27,052 nucleotides of DNA from Chara braunii. Its lineage: Eukaryota; Streptophyta; Charophyceae; Charales; Characeae. Numbering within the stretch: the stretch's first letter is position 1; every line of letters starts with the position of its first letter. Below the pieces are notes generated by a model, which saw only the letters and a list, made by a program, of their open reading frames with translations, was not told where the DNA came from and did no database searches. The stretch is taken from NCBI GenBank assembly GCA_003427395.1, contig BFEA01000273.1, positions 452,227 to 479,278 of the forward strand, given 5' to 3'. This document shows, piece after piece, positions 16,811-27,052 of the stretch. The position numbers and the translations under genes are program-made.

Positions 16811-17440
16811 TCACCCAAACTTATGAGAACCTGCCTAGCTAAGCCAGAATATACACAAACACAGGGAACAACAACTTTTCTCTTCTTTGGGCACATGACT
16901 AGGTCACTCTAGTCGCCCTGAACGGTTTAAGTATCCAAATTATATATAATTGTTTGTCCTTAGTCTTATAAGGTAGAATATGACCGGACCAATCAACTTA
17001 GATCGAGGTCCAGCCTGCCCCTTCTTACCACATATTTATTCTTAATTAATACTCTCTTCAGTTATGATAAGTTATAGTCAGACCATCCAAACTTATCGAA
17101 AAATGTATGACTAGCCTCATCATAAATAATATAATATAAAATATAAACAAGTTTTACTTTTTTTATTCTAGTATGTGTGTGGCTTCATATCAAACCTCCC
17201 AAACTTATGGGAACCTGTCCAGTCTGTTACAAAAAATTCTCCCTCAGAATGAAACAAAGAGGGTCAGCCAAGCCATCCAAACTTATGGAAAAATGCTTAG
17301 CCCCGAAAAGACAATCACATTCAGCTCTCGCAAGTCAAAGCAACCAGGCCACCCAAACTTATGGGAACCCGTCCTGTCCTTCAGGTAATCCAAAATAAAC
17401 ATAGCATTGAGCCCTCCAAGCTTATGGAGACTCTCCCAAC
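16811..17440. repeat. cluster of CCAAACTTATGG-type repeats
   Basis: CAAACTTATG or a close variant starts at 16816, 17088, 17200, 17278, 17353 and 17417 (the last reads CAAGCTTATG), usually within (A/G)CC(A/C)(C/T)CCAAACTTATGGGAAC-like DNA. The last four are 64-78 bp apart, so the right part is a decayed tandem repeat. Two short plus frames around 17175-17395 simply translate these units. Confidence 0.65.
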
Positions 17441-19199
17441 CTTTGGTTGACCCAATTAAACATGCAATACAACCTTCCTCTCATCCTTCCCCCCAGATGC
17501 AATCCCACAATATGTTTTCTGTCAAACAATAAAAAACAGAAACTGACATTATACATACATTCCTTTACTTAGTTTGTGTCATGAAAGTCAAACTGAGAGT
17601 CAAAGTAAGGGTGCACACAGACGCTTGAGATACAAGAATGGGACAAACTCAACTCCAAGGAGAGGGCCTTAATATCTTCAGTCGTCTGAGGGTCCCACAA
17701 TGGCAGCCAAAACGCGTTGTAGCCTGGTTAACTGAAGTCAGACCACCGAAGTCAAACCTCTGACGACCTCCCAAATCACAACACTAATACCTTGGCACCC
17801 CTCCACATTCGCACCGGCGACCCCTCTATTAACTCAGCCACTCCTTAGAGCTTCATGGCCCAACATGCACTGGCCACAACTCATGATACTGCCTCTAGCT
17901 CAGAAACGTCGTCTTCTTCCGCGCTGTAATGTTGCAGCAAGGTAGTCCAATCAACCTTGCTGTAGGCCGAGTGTACACATTTGGTGGTGCAGTCCTCACC
18001 CGAGCCTGGCTAGCATTCGCCCCATGGTTGGACTCTCACTACTTCAGTTTGCAAGATCAGGCAACGCATCGACCAACAGGTAGGTCTTCAACTGTGTGAC
18101 GGCTACCCGATCTTCACGACAGCGCTTGCTTCGATGGTCTGACGAGCTCGATGGGTAACACGGTCTCGACTCCCGCGTCGTTGTCACTGCCCACCGAATG
18201 CGCATGGATGAGCGTGACTCTTCAACCAATGGGAGGCCAGATTCATCGAATCGTTGACAACATCTTCCTCACCAGCACTCCCCCTTCACGTGCAACAGGT
18301 CTAGTAGCACCCCAGTCAGCAAGCATACCTGCAGTCCCAGCCGTTGTCCTGGCGTACTTCCCCCCTATCGAACGGATCAGTAGGCCGATCAGCAGATAGG
18401 CTTGCTCCGCCAATCCGACGGAGTGGTCAACACCATAGCCAGTCTGCAAGCCTTCAGGTCTCTGTGGCTTACTCCTTCGCCCTTCCAACTGTCAGAATAG
18501 GCGGTGCGATGGCCAACCGACAAGTATTCAGCCTAGCGGCTTGCCCATAGCTTCTCCGCTTTGACTAACGAAAAAGGAGGAACGCCTCGGCCATAGCAGT
18601 ACAATCGCACGGATTCCGAAATCAACTCCTTCGGTCGTACAGATTGTAGCCCCTAAGTAAAACTGCGACTATAACAAGCCTTCACTCAGACACATTGAAC
18701 GCAAATGAACCTATCGTTACAATGTGGGTAAGTTCGCCCCCCTTTCTCCGTAGTCTCTCTTTCCTTCTCTCACTCCACCGCGCACCTCTTTTCCTTACTA
18801 ACCTTCAACTTGCTAATTTATTCACCAAACCGATACTACTAACAAAATCGCCTTGCCACGAAAACTCGGTCTAGATCTTTCCCCTTCTCGATTTTATCAA
18901 GAATCGAGTGACATCTCGATTCTTCATTCTTATCGGTCCTTTCCTCCACCATAGCCTAGCGCACTAACTTTCTCTCCTATCTCTTATTTCACTAATTTTA
19001 CTATAATTCTAACCTCACTATGCGATTCGCCCGAGGTTAAAACCCCGAACTCGCCTCCTCTCTCACCTGATTCTGATAAAGCTCGAGCGAGTCAGGCTTC
19101 CTCGACTGCGCTCAACTCAACTTTCTGCCATTTGTTCAATGTACCCAGCCCGAAATTGCACCCACATTCATTCCCCTCTTCTTTTTCACTTTCTCCCCC
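17441..19199. other. no gene recognised; mixed unique and CT-rich DNA
   Basis: Frames of up to 82 codons occur near 18044-18550 on both strands, without known motifs. Hairpins lie at 17934-17963 (CAGCAAGGT/ACCTTGCTG) and 18899-18924. From about 18740 the plus strand becomes pyrimidine-rich. Near 19108 a GACTGCGCTCAACTCAAC phrase resembles the LTR end at 2206-2219 and precedes repeat B by about 85 bp, so a further degraded LTR may end there. Confidence 0.3.
18899..18924. other. 10-bp perfect inverted repeat
   Basis: AAGAATCGAG (18899-18908) and CTCGATTCTT (18915-18924) pair perfectly around TGACAT. Confidence 0.8.
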
Positions 19200-19415
19200 G
19201 CCCTCCGTCCTCGTCTGCGTTCCTTCTTCTTTCTCACGTGCTTCTGCCACGGTTCAATGGGCAGATTCAGCCTTCTCCCTCCCCTCTCTATGTCGCAAAC
19301 TCCGACCTCTTTCCTTCCGCTCGTCACAACTCCTTAACGCCCGTCTCCTTCGCTCTTCGTCCTCCATCCATACCTTGTATGCACCCGACGCGACTTCGCG
19401 TCCGGATTCATCCAT
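19200..19415 (+). repeat. pyrimidine-rich repeat B, right copy
   Basis: This is the same sequence family as 2225-2440, same orientation. The corresponding frame (ASATVQW, SLPSLCR, NARLLRSSSS) is open here too and extends to 19692, but parallel frames are also open. It lies about 0.9 kb before LTR-like block A, whereas in the left flank it lies directly after it. Confidence 0.65.
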
Positions 19416-20339
19416 TTCGTCTACCTGCTTTCGTACCGCTTGCCCTTCACCTCGTACCAATACCCGCTGCCTACCCTTATGCTGCCTGATTCCTCCTCTT
19501 CTCTCATCTCTAGTTCGCGGTCGAGTGCTCCACTATCTGCCTTGCCAGTTGCCGCCAGCGCCCGCTTCCTTGCCTATCTCGCTCTCTTCTGTAACCTCTT
19601 CTGCGCTAGACAGTATACTATGTCGAGCGCTTCCAACAGGCTGTGGTCTATATAGACTGCAGATCGGTGGCTGCGTCGTCAAGATCGGCTGAGGTGAGTG
19701 TAACAACTCACTTACCGAACCCATCAGCCCAACCGACCGCTATCGTAGCCCGCGGCTTCGACATCGTATCCAGTGGTAGGACCTAGGGTCTGATGTACGT
19801 GGGCTGAGAGCAGCAGGTCCCGATGCAGAACTTGGTAGTCGTAGCCGAATTCTCGAATGCGAAGCCCAAAACCTGAATCGGAGATGCTCCCCCCCCCCTC
19901 TTTGAACACCCAGGCGGAACAGTTGGGGCCGCACAGCCAGAGTCGTGGCGGCCTTCCCCTGGTGCTCCCTGGCCTCGCTCTGCTCAGGCATAGTAGTACC
20001 ACCCTTTGGGTCTTAGTGATATGTTCACCCTCAAACCTTCCCACAACAGTCCACGGTGAACGGTTTGTGCCTTGTGAAGGCCTCCGTCACTTCTAACCCC
20101 TCCGTTTCGCGGCTAAGTGGCCGCCAGGCCACACACACATTACCCCCGGCGTCCAAGATGGGCGGAATGGAGGAGTTTTGTCAGTACCTCGAACGGACAA
20201 AAACTCAACCGGGCAGGGTAGGGGAATTCTCGTCAATCCTTCCAAATGCACACAAAAAAAAACGAGGGCCTGCCAAATAAGATGCTTACTCAAGGCCGAC
20301 GACCACCAATTAGGGCGTAGCGCCTAAGTCACGGAGCAC
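19416..20339. other. no gene recognised
   Basis: There are frames of up to 106 codons on the minus strand (19724-20044) and 79 on the plus strand, none with a recognisable domain. It includes a C10 run near 19890. It may be the internal region of a short, non-autonomous LTR element ending in block A. Confidence 0.3.
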
Positions 20340-21003
20340 TGAAGCAAAATAAAATAAATAAAAACATCTAAAAATTTTTAGTCGTCAGATTATGACAAAC
20401 AAGGGAAATGAAGGCGCTAGTCCTGTCCTGACGCCGCCGATGACAAAATCAAAAGGGATAGCCACGTCGCGCCCTCAACCCCTCGGTCCCCTTCACGTTG
20501 TTTTGATACTCTCACTTCGTCATTGCTCGATCTTGATCCCTAAACCTATTTGATAAAAGTCTGATTCCGTAACCGCAAATGTTAGGCCCAAGGCTGGTTC
20601 TAGCACTGACGGAAACCTAAATAAGCGAATATTGCGCGACGCGCAGATCTACCGAAACATCTTCAAAATCATATTGTTGTCGACGTCGTCCTTCGCATGT
20701 ACACACAAGTCACAGACAAACAGACCACTCACGAGACATAATTTTTGCAATCCTAATTTAATCAGAATGTAAACAAAATCAAGCCGACGATCATGTCGGC
20801 CCTTCAGTCATCAACAAATTGAAAATCACGCGCGCCTCAAGCCTGCGCGCCCACACACTCTCTACTTTAGTGAACCATTAAGTCAACATAAACTACAGAC
20901 GCAGTCGCGCCTTGCGTGGTATATTTAAACTTCAAACTGAACCTATTTTCTGTTACTTGCAAAAACCAGAGCGGATACCCTTGTAAGGCTATTCGCATCG
21001 AGA
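20340..21003 (+). repeat. LTR-like block A, right copy, cut off at the satellite
   Basis: It matches 1240-2031 as described there. It contains hairpins at 20783-20800 (GCCGAC/GTCGGC), 20830-20850 (GCGCGC/GCGCGC) and 20971-20996. The homology ends within a few bases of 21000, where the left copy would continue into the LTR terminus; here the 91-bp satellite starts instead. Confidence 0.6.
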
Positions 21004-23340
21004 CTGGCACATCACCAACTGAAGGAAGAACTGACTTGCACAACTTAATACTAGAGCATACACATGTGTGAACACTGTGAAGCTGTGGAAGCAACTAGTA
21101 AGAATCGACACATCACCAACTGAAGGAAGTACTATACTGCACAACTTAGACTAGAGCATGCATATGTGTGAAGTTATGGAAGCAACTAGGAAGAACCGGT
21201 ACATCAACAAATGAAGAAAGAATTGAATTGCACAAGTTAGACTCGAGCATACAATGTGTGAAGCTATGAAAACAACTAGGAAGAACCGGCACATCACCAA
21301 GTGAAGGAAGAGTTGACCTGCACAATTTAAACTAGAGCATGCATATGTGTGAAGCTATGGAAGCAACTAGGAAGAACCGACACATCATGAAGTGGTGAAA
21401 GAGTTGAACTGCACAACTTAGACTAGAACATACACATGTGTGAAGCTATGGAGGCAACTAGGAAGAACCGACACATCACCAAGTGAAGGAAGAACTGAAC
21501 TGCATAACTTAGACTAAAGCATGCACATGTGTGAAGCTATGAAAGCAACTACGAAGAACTGGCACATCACCAAGTGAAGGAAAAATTGACTTGCACAACT
21601 TAGACTTAAGCATAAACATGTGCGAAGTTGTGGAAGCGATTGCTAAGAATCGACACATCACGAAGTGAAGGAAGAACTGTACTGCACAACTTAGAATAAA
21701 GCATGCATATGTGTGAAGCTATGGAAGCAACTAGGAAGAACCAGCACATCACCAAGTGAAGGAAGAACTGAAATGCACAACTTAGACTAGAGCATGTAAT
21801 GTTTTAAGCTATGAAAGCATCTAGGAAGAATCGACACATCGCCAAGTGAAGGAAGAGTTGAACTGCATAGCTTAGACTAGAGCATGCACATGTGTGAAGT
21901 TATGGAAGCAACTACGAAGAACCGGCACATCACCAAGTGAAGGAAGAACTGAACTTCACAACTTAGACTAGAGCATGCGACCAGGAAGAACTTGCACCTC
22001 ACCAAGCGAAGGAACAGATGAACTGCATAACTTAGACTAGAGCATACACATGTGTGAAGTTGCGGAAGAAACTAGGAAAAATCGACACATCACCAAGTGG
22101 AAGGAAGAACTGAACTGCACAACTTAGTCTAGAACATGCACATGTGCGAAGCAACTAGGAAGAACCGGCACATCACCAAGTGAAAGAAGAGATGAACTGC
22201 ACAACTTAGACTAGAGCATACACATGTGTGAAGCTAGGGAAGCAACTAGGAAGAATCGGCACATCACCAAGTGAAGGAAGAACTGAACTGCATACCTTAG
22301 ACTAGAGCATACAGAGGTGTGAAGTTAGGGAAGCAACTAGGAAGAACCGACACATCACCAAGTGTAGAAAGAACTCAATTGTCCAACTTAGACTAGAGCA
22401 TACACATGTGTGAAGCTACGGAAGCAACTAGGAAGAACCGGCACATCACCAAGTGAAGGAAAAACTGAACTGCATAAGTTAGACTAGAGCATACAAATGT
22501 GTTGAGCTATCGAAGCAACTGGGAAGAACCAGCACATCACCAAGTGAAGGAAAAATTGAACTACATAACTTAGACTAGAACATACACAAGTGTGAAGCTT
22601 TATAAGCAACTGGGAAGAATCGACACATCACCAAACGAAGGAAAAACCGAACTGCACAACCTAGACTAGAGCATACACATGTGTGAAGCTATGGAAGCAA
22701 CTGGGAAGAATCGACACATCACCAAGTGAAGGAAGAACCGAACTGCACAACTTAGACTAGAGCATGCACATGTTTGAAGCTATGGAAGCAACTAGGAAGA
22801 ATCGACACATTACCAAGTGAAGGAAGAACTGAACTACACAACTTAGACTAAGGCATGCACATGTGTGAAGCTATATGAGCAACTAGGAAGAACCGACATA
22901 TCACCAGTGAAGGAAAAACTGAACTGCACAACTTCGACTAGAACATACATATGTGTGAAGCTAAGGAAGCAACTATGAAGAAGCGGCATATCACCAAGTG
23001 AAGGAAAAACTGAACTGCAGAACTTAGACTACAGCATGTGCATGTGTGAAGCAATGAAAACAACTAGGAAGAATCGGCGCATCACCAAGTGAACGAAGAA
23101 CTGAATTGCACAACTTATACTACAACATGCAAATGTGTGAAACTAGGGAAGCAACTACGAAGAATCGGCACATCACCAAGTGAAGAAAGAACTGAACTTC
23201 ACAACTTAGACTACAACATGCACATTTGTGAAGCTATGGAAGCAATTACGAAGAACCGGCATAGCACCAAGTGAAGGAAGAGTTGAACTGCACAACTTAG
23301 ACTAGAACATACACATGTATGAAGCTATGAAGACAACTAG
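21004..23340. repeat. 91-bp satellite, subfamily 1, about 26 monomers
   Basis: Each monomer has the landmarks GAAGAACCG(G/A)CACATCACC, AAGTGAAGGAAGAACTGAAC, TGCACAACTTAGACTAGAGC, ACACATGTGTGAAGC and TATGGAAGCAACTAG, adding to 91 bp. Divergence between monomers is about 5-15 percent by eye. Two shortened monomers occur near 21976 and 22141. The palindrome ACACATGTGT marks most units. There is no ORF of interest, since 91 is not a multiple of three. Confidence 0.95.
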
Positions 23341-26080
23341 GAAGAACCGACACATCAACAAGTGACAAAAAGACGAAACCTGCACCAATGGGACGACAAC
23401 ACACACATAACTGAGTTATGAAGCAACTAAGAAAGCGCAACGACATCACCAAGTAAGGAAAGACTGAACATGCACCAACGAGACTACAACACACAAATAC
23501 ATGAGCTACGGAGAAACTATGACAACACCGGTACATCACAAAGTGAGAGAAAGACTGAATTTGTACCAATGGGACTATAACACACACATACATGAGCTAT
23601 GGAGCAACTAGGAAAACACAGGTCTATCACAAAGTGAGAGGAAGACTGAACTTGCACCAATGAGACTACAACACACACATACATGAGCTATGGATAAACT
23701 AGGAAAGCACTGGTATATCACAAAGTGATAGAAAGATTGAACTTGCACCAATGAGACTACTGCACACACATAGGTGAGTTATGGAGCAACTAGGAAACCA
23801 CCGCCATATCACCAAGTGAGGAAAGACAGAACTTTCACAACTGAGCCAACAACACACACAAACACGAATTGTGGAGCAACTAGGAAAGCACCGCCACATC
23901 ACCACGTGAGGGAAAGACTGAACTTGCACCAATGAGACTACAGCACATTCATAAATGAGCTATGGAACAACTAGAAAAGCACCGGTACATCACAAAGTGA
24001 GAGAAAGACTCAACTTGCACAAATGAGGCCACAACACACACATGCATGAGTTACGGAGCAACTAGGAAAGCATCGATACATCACAAAGTGAGAGAAAGAC
24101 TGAACTTGCCCCAATGACTACAACACACACATACATGATCTATGGAGCAACTAGGAAAGCACCGCCACATCACCAACTGAGGAAAGACTGAACTTGCACC
24201 AATCAGCCTACAACACACACATTGATGAGTTATGGAACAACTGGGAAAGCACCGTCACATCACCAAGTGAGGAAAGAGTGAACTTGCACCAATAAGATTA
24301 CAGCACACACATACATAAGTCATGGAGCAACTAGGAAAGCACAGGTGCATCACAAACTGAGAAAAAGACCGAACTGGCATCAATGAGACTACAACACATA
24401 CATACATGGGCTATGGAGCAACTACGAAAGCACCGGTGCACCACAAGGTGAGAGAAAGACTGCACCAATGAGACTACAACACACACATACATGGGCTATG
24501 GAGCAACTAGGAGAGCACCGGTACATCACAAAGTGAGAGAAATACTAAACTTGCAGCAACGAGACTACAACACTCACATACATGACCCACGGAGCAACTA
24601 GGAAAGCACCGGTATATCACACAGTGAGAGGAAGACTGAACTTGCACCAATGAGGCTATAGGACACACATATATAAGCTATGGAGCAACTAAGAAAGCAC
24701 TGCTACATCACAAAGTGAGAAAAAGACTGAAGTTGCACCAATAAGACTACTGCACACACACATACATGAACTATTGAGCAACTAGGAAAGCACCGCCACA
24801 TCACCAAGTGAGGAAAGACTGAACTTGCACCACTTAGCCTACATCACACACATACATGAGTTATAGAGCAACTAGGAAAGCACCGGTACATCACAAAGTG
24901 AGAGAAAGATTGAACTTGCTCCAATAAGACTACCGAACATACAAACATGAGCTTGGAGCAACTAGGAAAGCACCAGTACCTCACAAAGTGAGAGAAAAAC
25001 TGAACTTGCCCCAATGAGACTACCACATACACATACATGAGCTGTGAAGCAACTAGGAAAGCATCGCCACATCAGCAAGTGTGGAATGACTGAACTTGCA
25101 CCAATGAGCCTACAACACACACATACATGAGTTATGGAGCAACTAGGAAAGCACCACCACATCAGCAAGTGAGGAAAGACTGAACTTGCACCAATGAAAC
25201 TACAACATATACATACATTAGCTATGGAGCAACTAGGAAAACACCGGTACATCACAATGTGAGAGAAAGACTGAACTTGCACCAATGAGACTACAACACA
25301 CATACATGAGCTATGGAGCAACTAGGAAAGCACCGGTACATCACAAAGTGAGAGAAGGACTGACCTTGCACCAATGGGACTACAACACACACATACATGA
25401 TCTATACTAGGAAAGCACCGATACATCACAAAGTGAGAGAAAGACTGAACTTGCACCAATGAGCAAGTGAGGAAAGACTGAACTTGCACCAATGAAACTA
25501 CAACATACACATACATGAGCTATGGAGCAACTAGGAAAGCAACGGTACATCACAATTTGAGAGAAAGACTGAACTTGCACCAATGAGACTACAACACACA
25601 CATACATGGGCTATGAAGCAATTAGGAAAGCACCGGTACATCACAAAGTGAGAGAATGAGGAAAGACTGAACTTGCACCAATGAGACTACAACATACACA
25701 TACATGAGCTATGGAGCAACTAAGAAAGCACCGGTACATCACAATGTGAGAGAAAGACTGAACTTGCACCAATGAGACTACAACACGCACATACATGAAC
25801 TATGGAGCAACTAGGAAAACACTGGTACATCACAAAGTGAGAGAAGGACTGACCTTGCACCAATGGGACTACAACACACACATACATGATCTATGGAGCA
25901 ACTAGGAAAGCACCGGTACATCACAAAGTGAGAGAAAGACTGAACTTGTACCAATGAGACTACATCACACACATACATGAGCTCACCGGTGCATCACAAA
26001 GTGAGAGAAAGACCGAACTTGCACCAATGAGATGACAACACGCACATACATGAGCTATGGAGCAACTAGGAAAGGACCGG
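23341..26080. repeat. 91-bp satellite, subfamily 2, about 30 monomers
   Basis: It has the same period and alignment as subfamily 1 but different diagnostic bases: GAAAGCACCGGTACATCAC, AAAGTGAGAGAAAGACTGAA, CTTGCACCAATGAGACTACA and ACACACACATACATGAGC. A variant with GCCACATCACCAAGTGAGG recurs (near 23810, 23891, 24164, 24794, 25065, 25156). Shortened or recombined monomers lie near 25405, 25459, 25655 and 25981. Minus-strand frames of up to 119 codons here are translations of the repeat. Confidence 0.95.
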
Positions 26081-26642
26081 TGTCGGGACTGGTGGGTCCC
26101 GAATAACTTCCCATCACTCGAGAGATTGAATACGGACGATTTGTGCACAACATAGTAATCTGGAGTGAGGAAGCAGGAGAGAGAAAAGACAAAGGATTAG
26201 GCCGCAGAAGGGAATGATCCCCCCAGGAGAGAACCACAGGAGGAAAGCACTAGCGGCGTCAAGCAAGCGAGCGCAAGAACAGGGGCACATAGAACATAGC
26301 AGGAGGCAGGGAGGGTCATCGGAATGTAATAAGACTAAGGACAAAGGGCCCTGTGAACTAGCAATTGCAGCGCGACAACAATAAGGGAATAAAGAAGTCG
26401 AGGGATGGGCGGCCAGAAGCCGCGGGAAGCCAGGAAATGAGGGGCTAACGTGGGGGCCACCTATGGGAGCCTCGGAGCGGAGGCCCACGACCAAAGAGAT
26501 CGGCACGCATAAGGCGCGAGGAAAGACTAAGGAAAGGGGTTGCTATGGGGCGACAAGACGCCCAAGTGGCATGGGACACCCCGGGGAAAGGCACCCGGGG
26601 CCACGTGGGACTAAGTAAAAATAATGGCGTCCAGGGCGAAAT

Positions 26643-26810
26643 GTGTTGGGGACCGACAATGGGACCAAGTGTCGGGGACCGCCGACGGGACTAAGTGTCG
26701 GGGACCGCCGACGGGACTAAGTGTCGGGGACCACCGGCGGAATAAGTGTCGGGGACCACCGACGGGACTAAGTATCGGGGACCACCGACGGGACAAGTGG
26801 CGGGGACATG
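26643..26810. repeat. 26-bp tandem repeat, about six and a half copies
   Basis: Units start at 26643, 26669, 26695, 26721, 26746, 26772 and 26796 (partial). The core is GTGTCGGGGACC followed by (G/A)CCGACGGGACTAA. Each unit holds GTCGG/CCGAC arms and can form a small hairpin. The core resembles the TGTCGGGAC start of the unit at 26081. Confidence 0.9.
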
Positions 26811-26910
26811 TGAAAGTCCCAAGAAAAAAAACGGCAGCACCGCATGAGGGAAAAATAATAAATGCAAGGTGCACCGTCAAAATCGACATCTTGACGGCCA
26901 AAAATATTAG

Positions 26911-26936
26911 CACCACTAGTACAAGTACTAGTGGTG
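26911..26936. other. 26-bp near-perfect palindrome
   Basis: CACCACTAGTAC (26911-26922) and GTACTAGTGGTG (26925-26936) are perfect reverse complements separated only by AA. It lies about 100 bp after the 26-bp tandem repeat. Confidence 0.9.
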
Positions 26937-27052
26937 ACAAACGGGAAGGCCAAAAGGAAAAGGAAAAGTAAAGAAAACTGAAGTGGGAGGCATGAGAGCA
27001 ATCCAAAAAATCTCGGATCAGCCTCCCTCAAGAAAATAGAGTCAAATGAGAC

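Larger units (their letters stand above)
26081..27052. other. non-satellite unit at the right edge, possibly an LTR or other element end
   Basis: The satellite stops in mid-monomer and TGTCGGGACTGGTGGGTCCC begins; TCGGGAC/GTCCCGA (26083-26089 and 26096-26102) forms a 7-bp hairpin. A TG start with a terminal hairpin is compatible with an LTR start, but the other end is outside the window. Minus-strand frames of 130 and 131 codons (26114-26506, 26611-27006) show no domain and I do not call them genes. Confidence 0.4.

Noticed and set aside
19132-19692. 186-codon plus-strand frame as a protein gene
   Set aside because: The DNA is CT-rich with several frames open at once, the N-terminal half is repeat B, and no domain is visible.
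23297-25607. Minus-strand Cys/Ser/Val-rich open frames in the satellite (for example SHFVMYRCFPSCS units)
   Set aside because: They are translations of the 91-bp repeat. The period is not a multiple of three, the frames break at each indel, and no start or codon signal recurs.
21004-26080. Possible CRISPR array
   Set aside because: The 91-bp units are contiguous and diverged along their whole length, with no invariant repeat and unique spacers, and the context is eukaryotic.
26114-27006. Two minus-strand frames of about 130 codons
   Set aside because: One is Leu/Ser/Pro/Cys-rich without motif, and the other translates the 26-bp tandem repeat in part; no evidence of coding.

Overview
The window looks like repeat-rich nuclear DNA of a plant-lineage eukaryote. 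I see no bacterial operon structure and no intact host gene. The recognisable proteins are the Gag and Pol of a Ty3/Gypsy LTR retrotransposon. From memory, and not from a search, the closest relatives are the abundant Gypsy-type proteins of the charophyte alga Chara braunii, so I infer a Chara-like genome with moderate confidence. A primer-binding site complementary to the 3' end of plant-type tRNA-Asp supports a plant-lineage LTR element.

Centre, 4288-14380, minus strand: one large, decayed Ty3/Gypsy element. Read on its own strand (right to left) it has an LTR end (14380-14194), a tRNA-Asp-type PBS (14193-14173), a leader, gag (from 13795), pol (pre-RT, RT, RNase H, integrase, ending at 7059), and a third ORF block (6881-4288). 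That third block has a gag-like layout: a helical domain, a long charged linker and a zinc knuckle. It sits where env-like ORFs sit in other plant elements and is preceded by a good splice-acceptor-like sequence. The element is dead: it has many stops, frameshifts, a missing protease, and mutated RT, RNase H and zinc-knuckle residues. Two younger insertions lie inside it. One is a 684-bp poly(A)-tailed retro-insertion in gag with a 10-11 bp target duplication. The other is an AT-rich 540-bp foldback element in RT with a 5-bp target duplication.

Left flank, 1-4287: unrecognised P/Q-rich open frames carrying a repeated FQQFMGV tail, an LTR-like block (1240-2219) whose 3' end matches the element's LTR in the opposite orientation, a pyrimidine-rich repeat (2225-2440), and AT-rich DNA with several hairpins and no gene. 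Right flank, 14380-21003: hairpin-rich DNA, an AT microsatellite, a 125-bp alternating tandem repeat, a CCAAACTTATGG-type repeat cluster, then second copies of the pyrimidine-rich repeat (19200-19415) and of the LTR-like block (20340-21003).

Far right, 21004-26080: about 56 copies of a 91-bp satellite in two subfamilies with hybrid monomers between them. It starts exactly where the right LTR-like block breaks off. It ends at a TGTCGGGAC-type hairpin that opens a different unit (26081-27052), which holds 26-bp tandem repeats and a 26-bp near-perfect palindrome.

Boundaries of the pseudogenes are approximate. Many open frames in satellite or LTR DNA are treated as chance.
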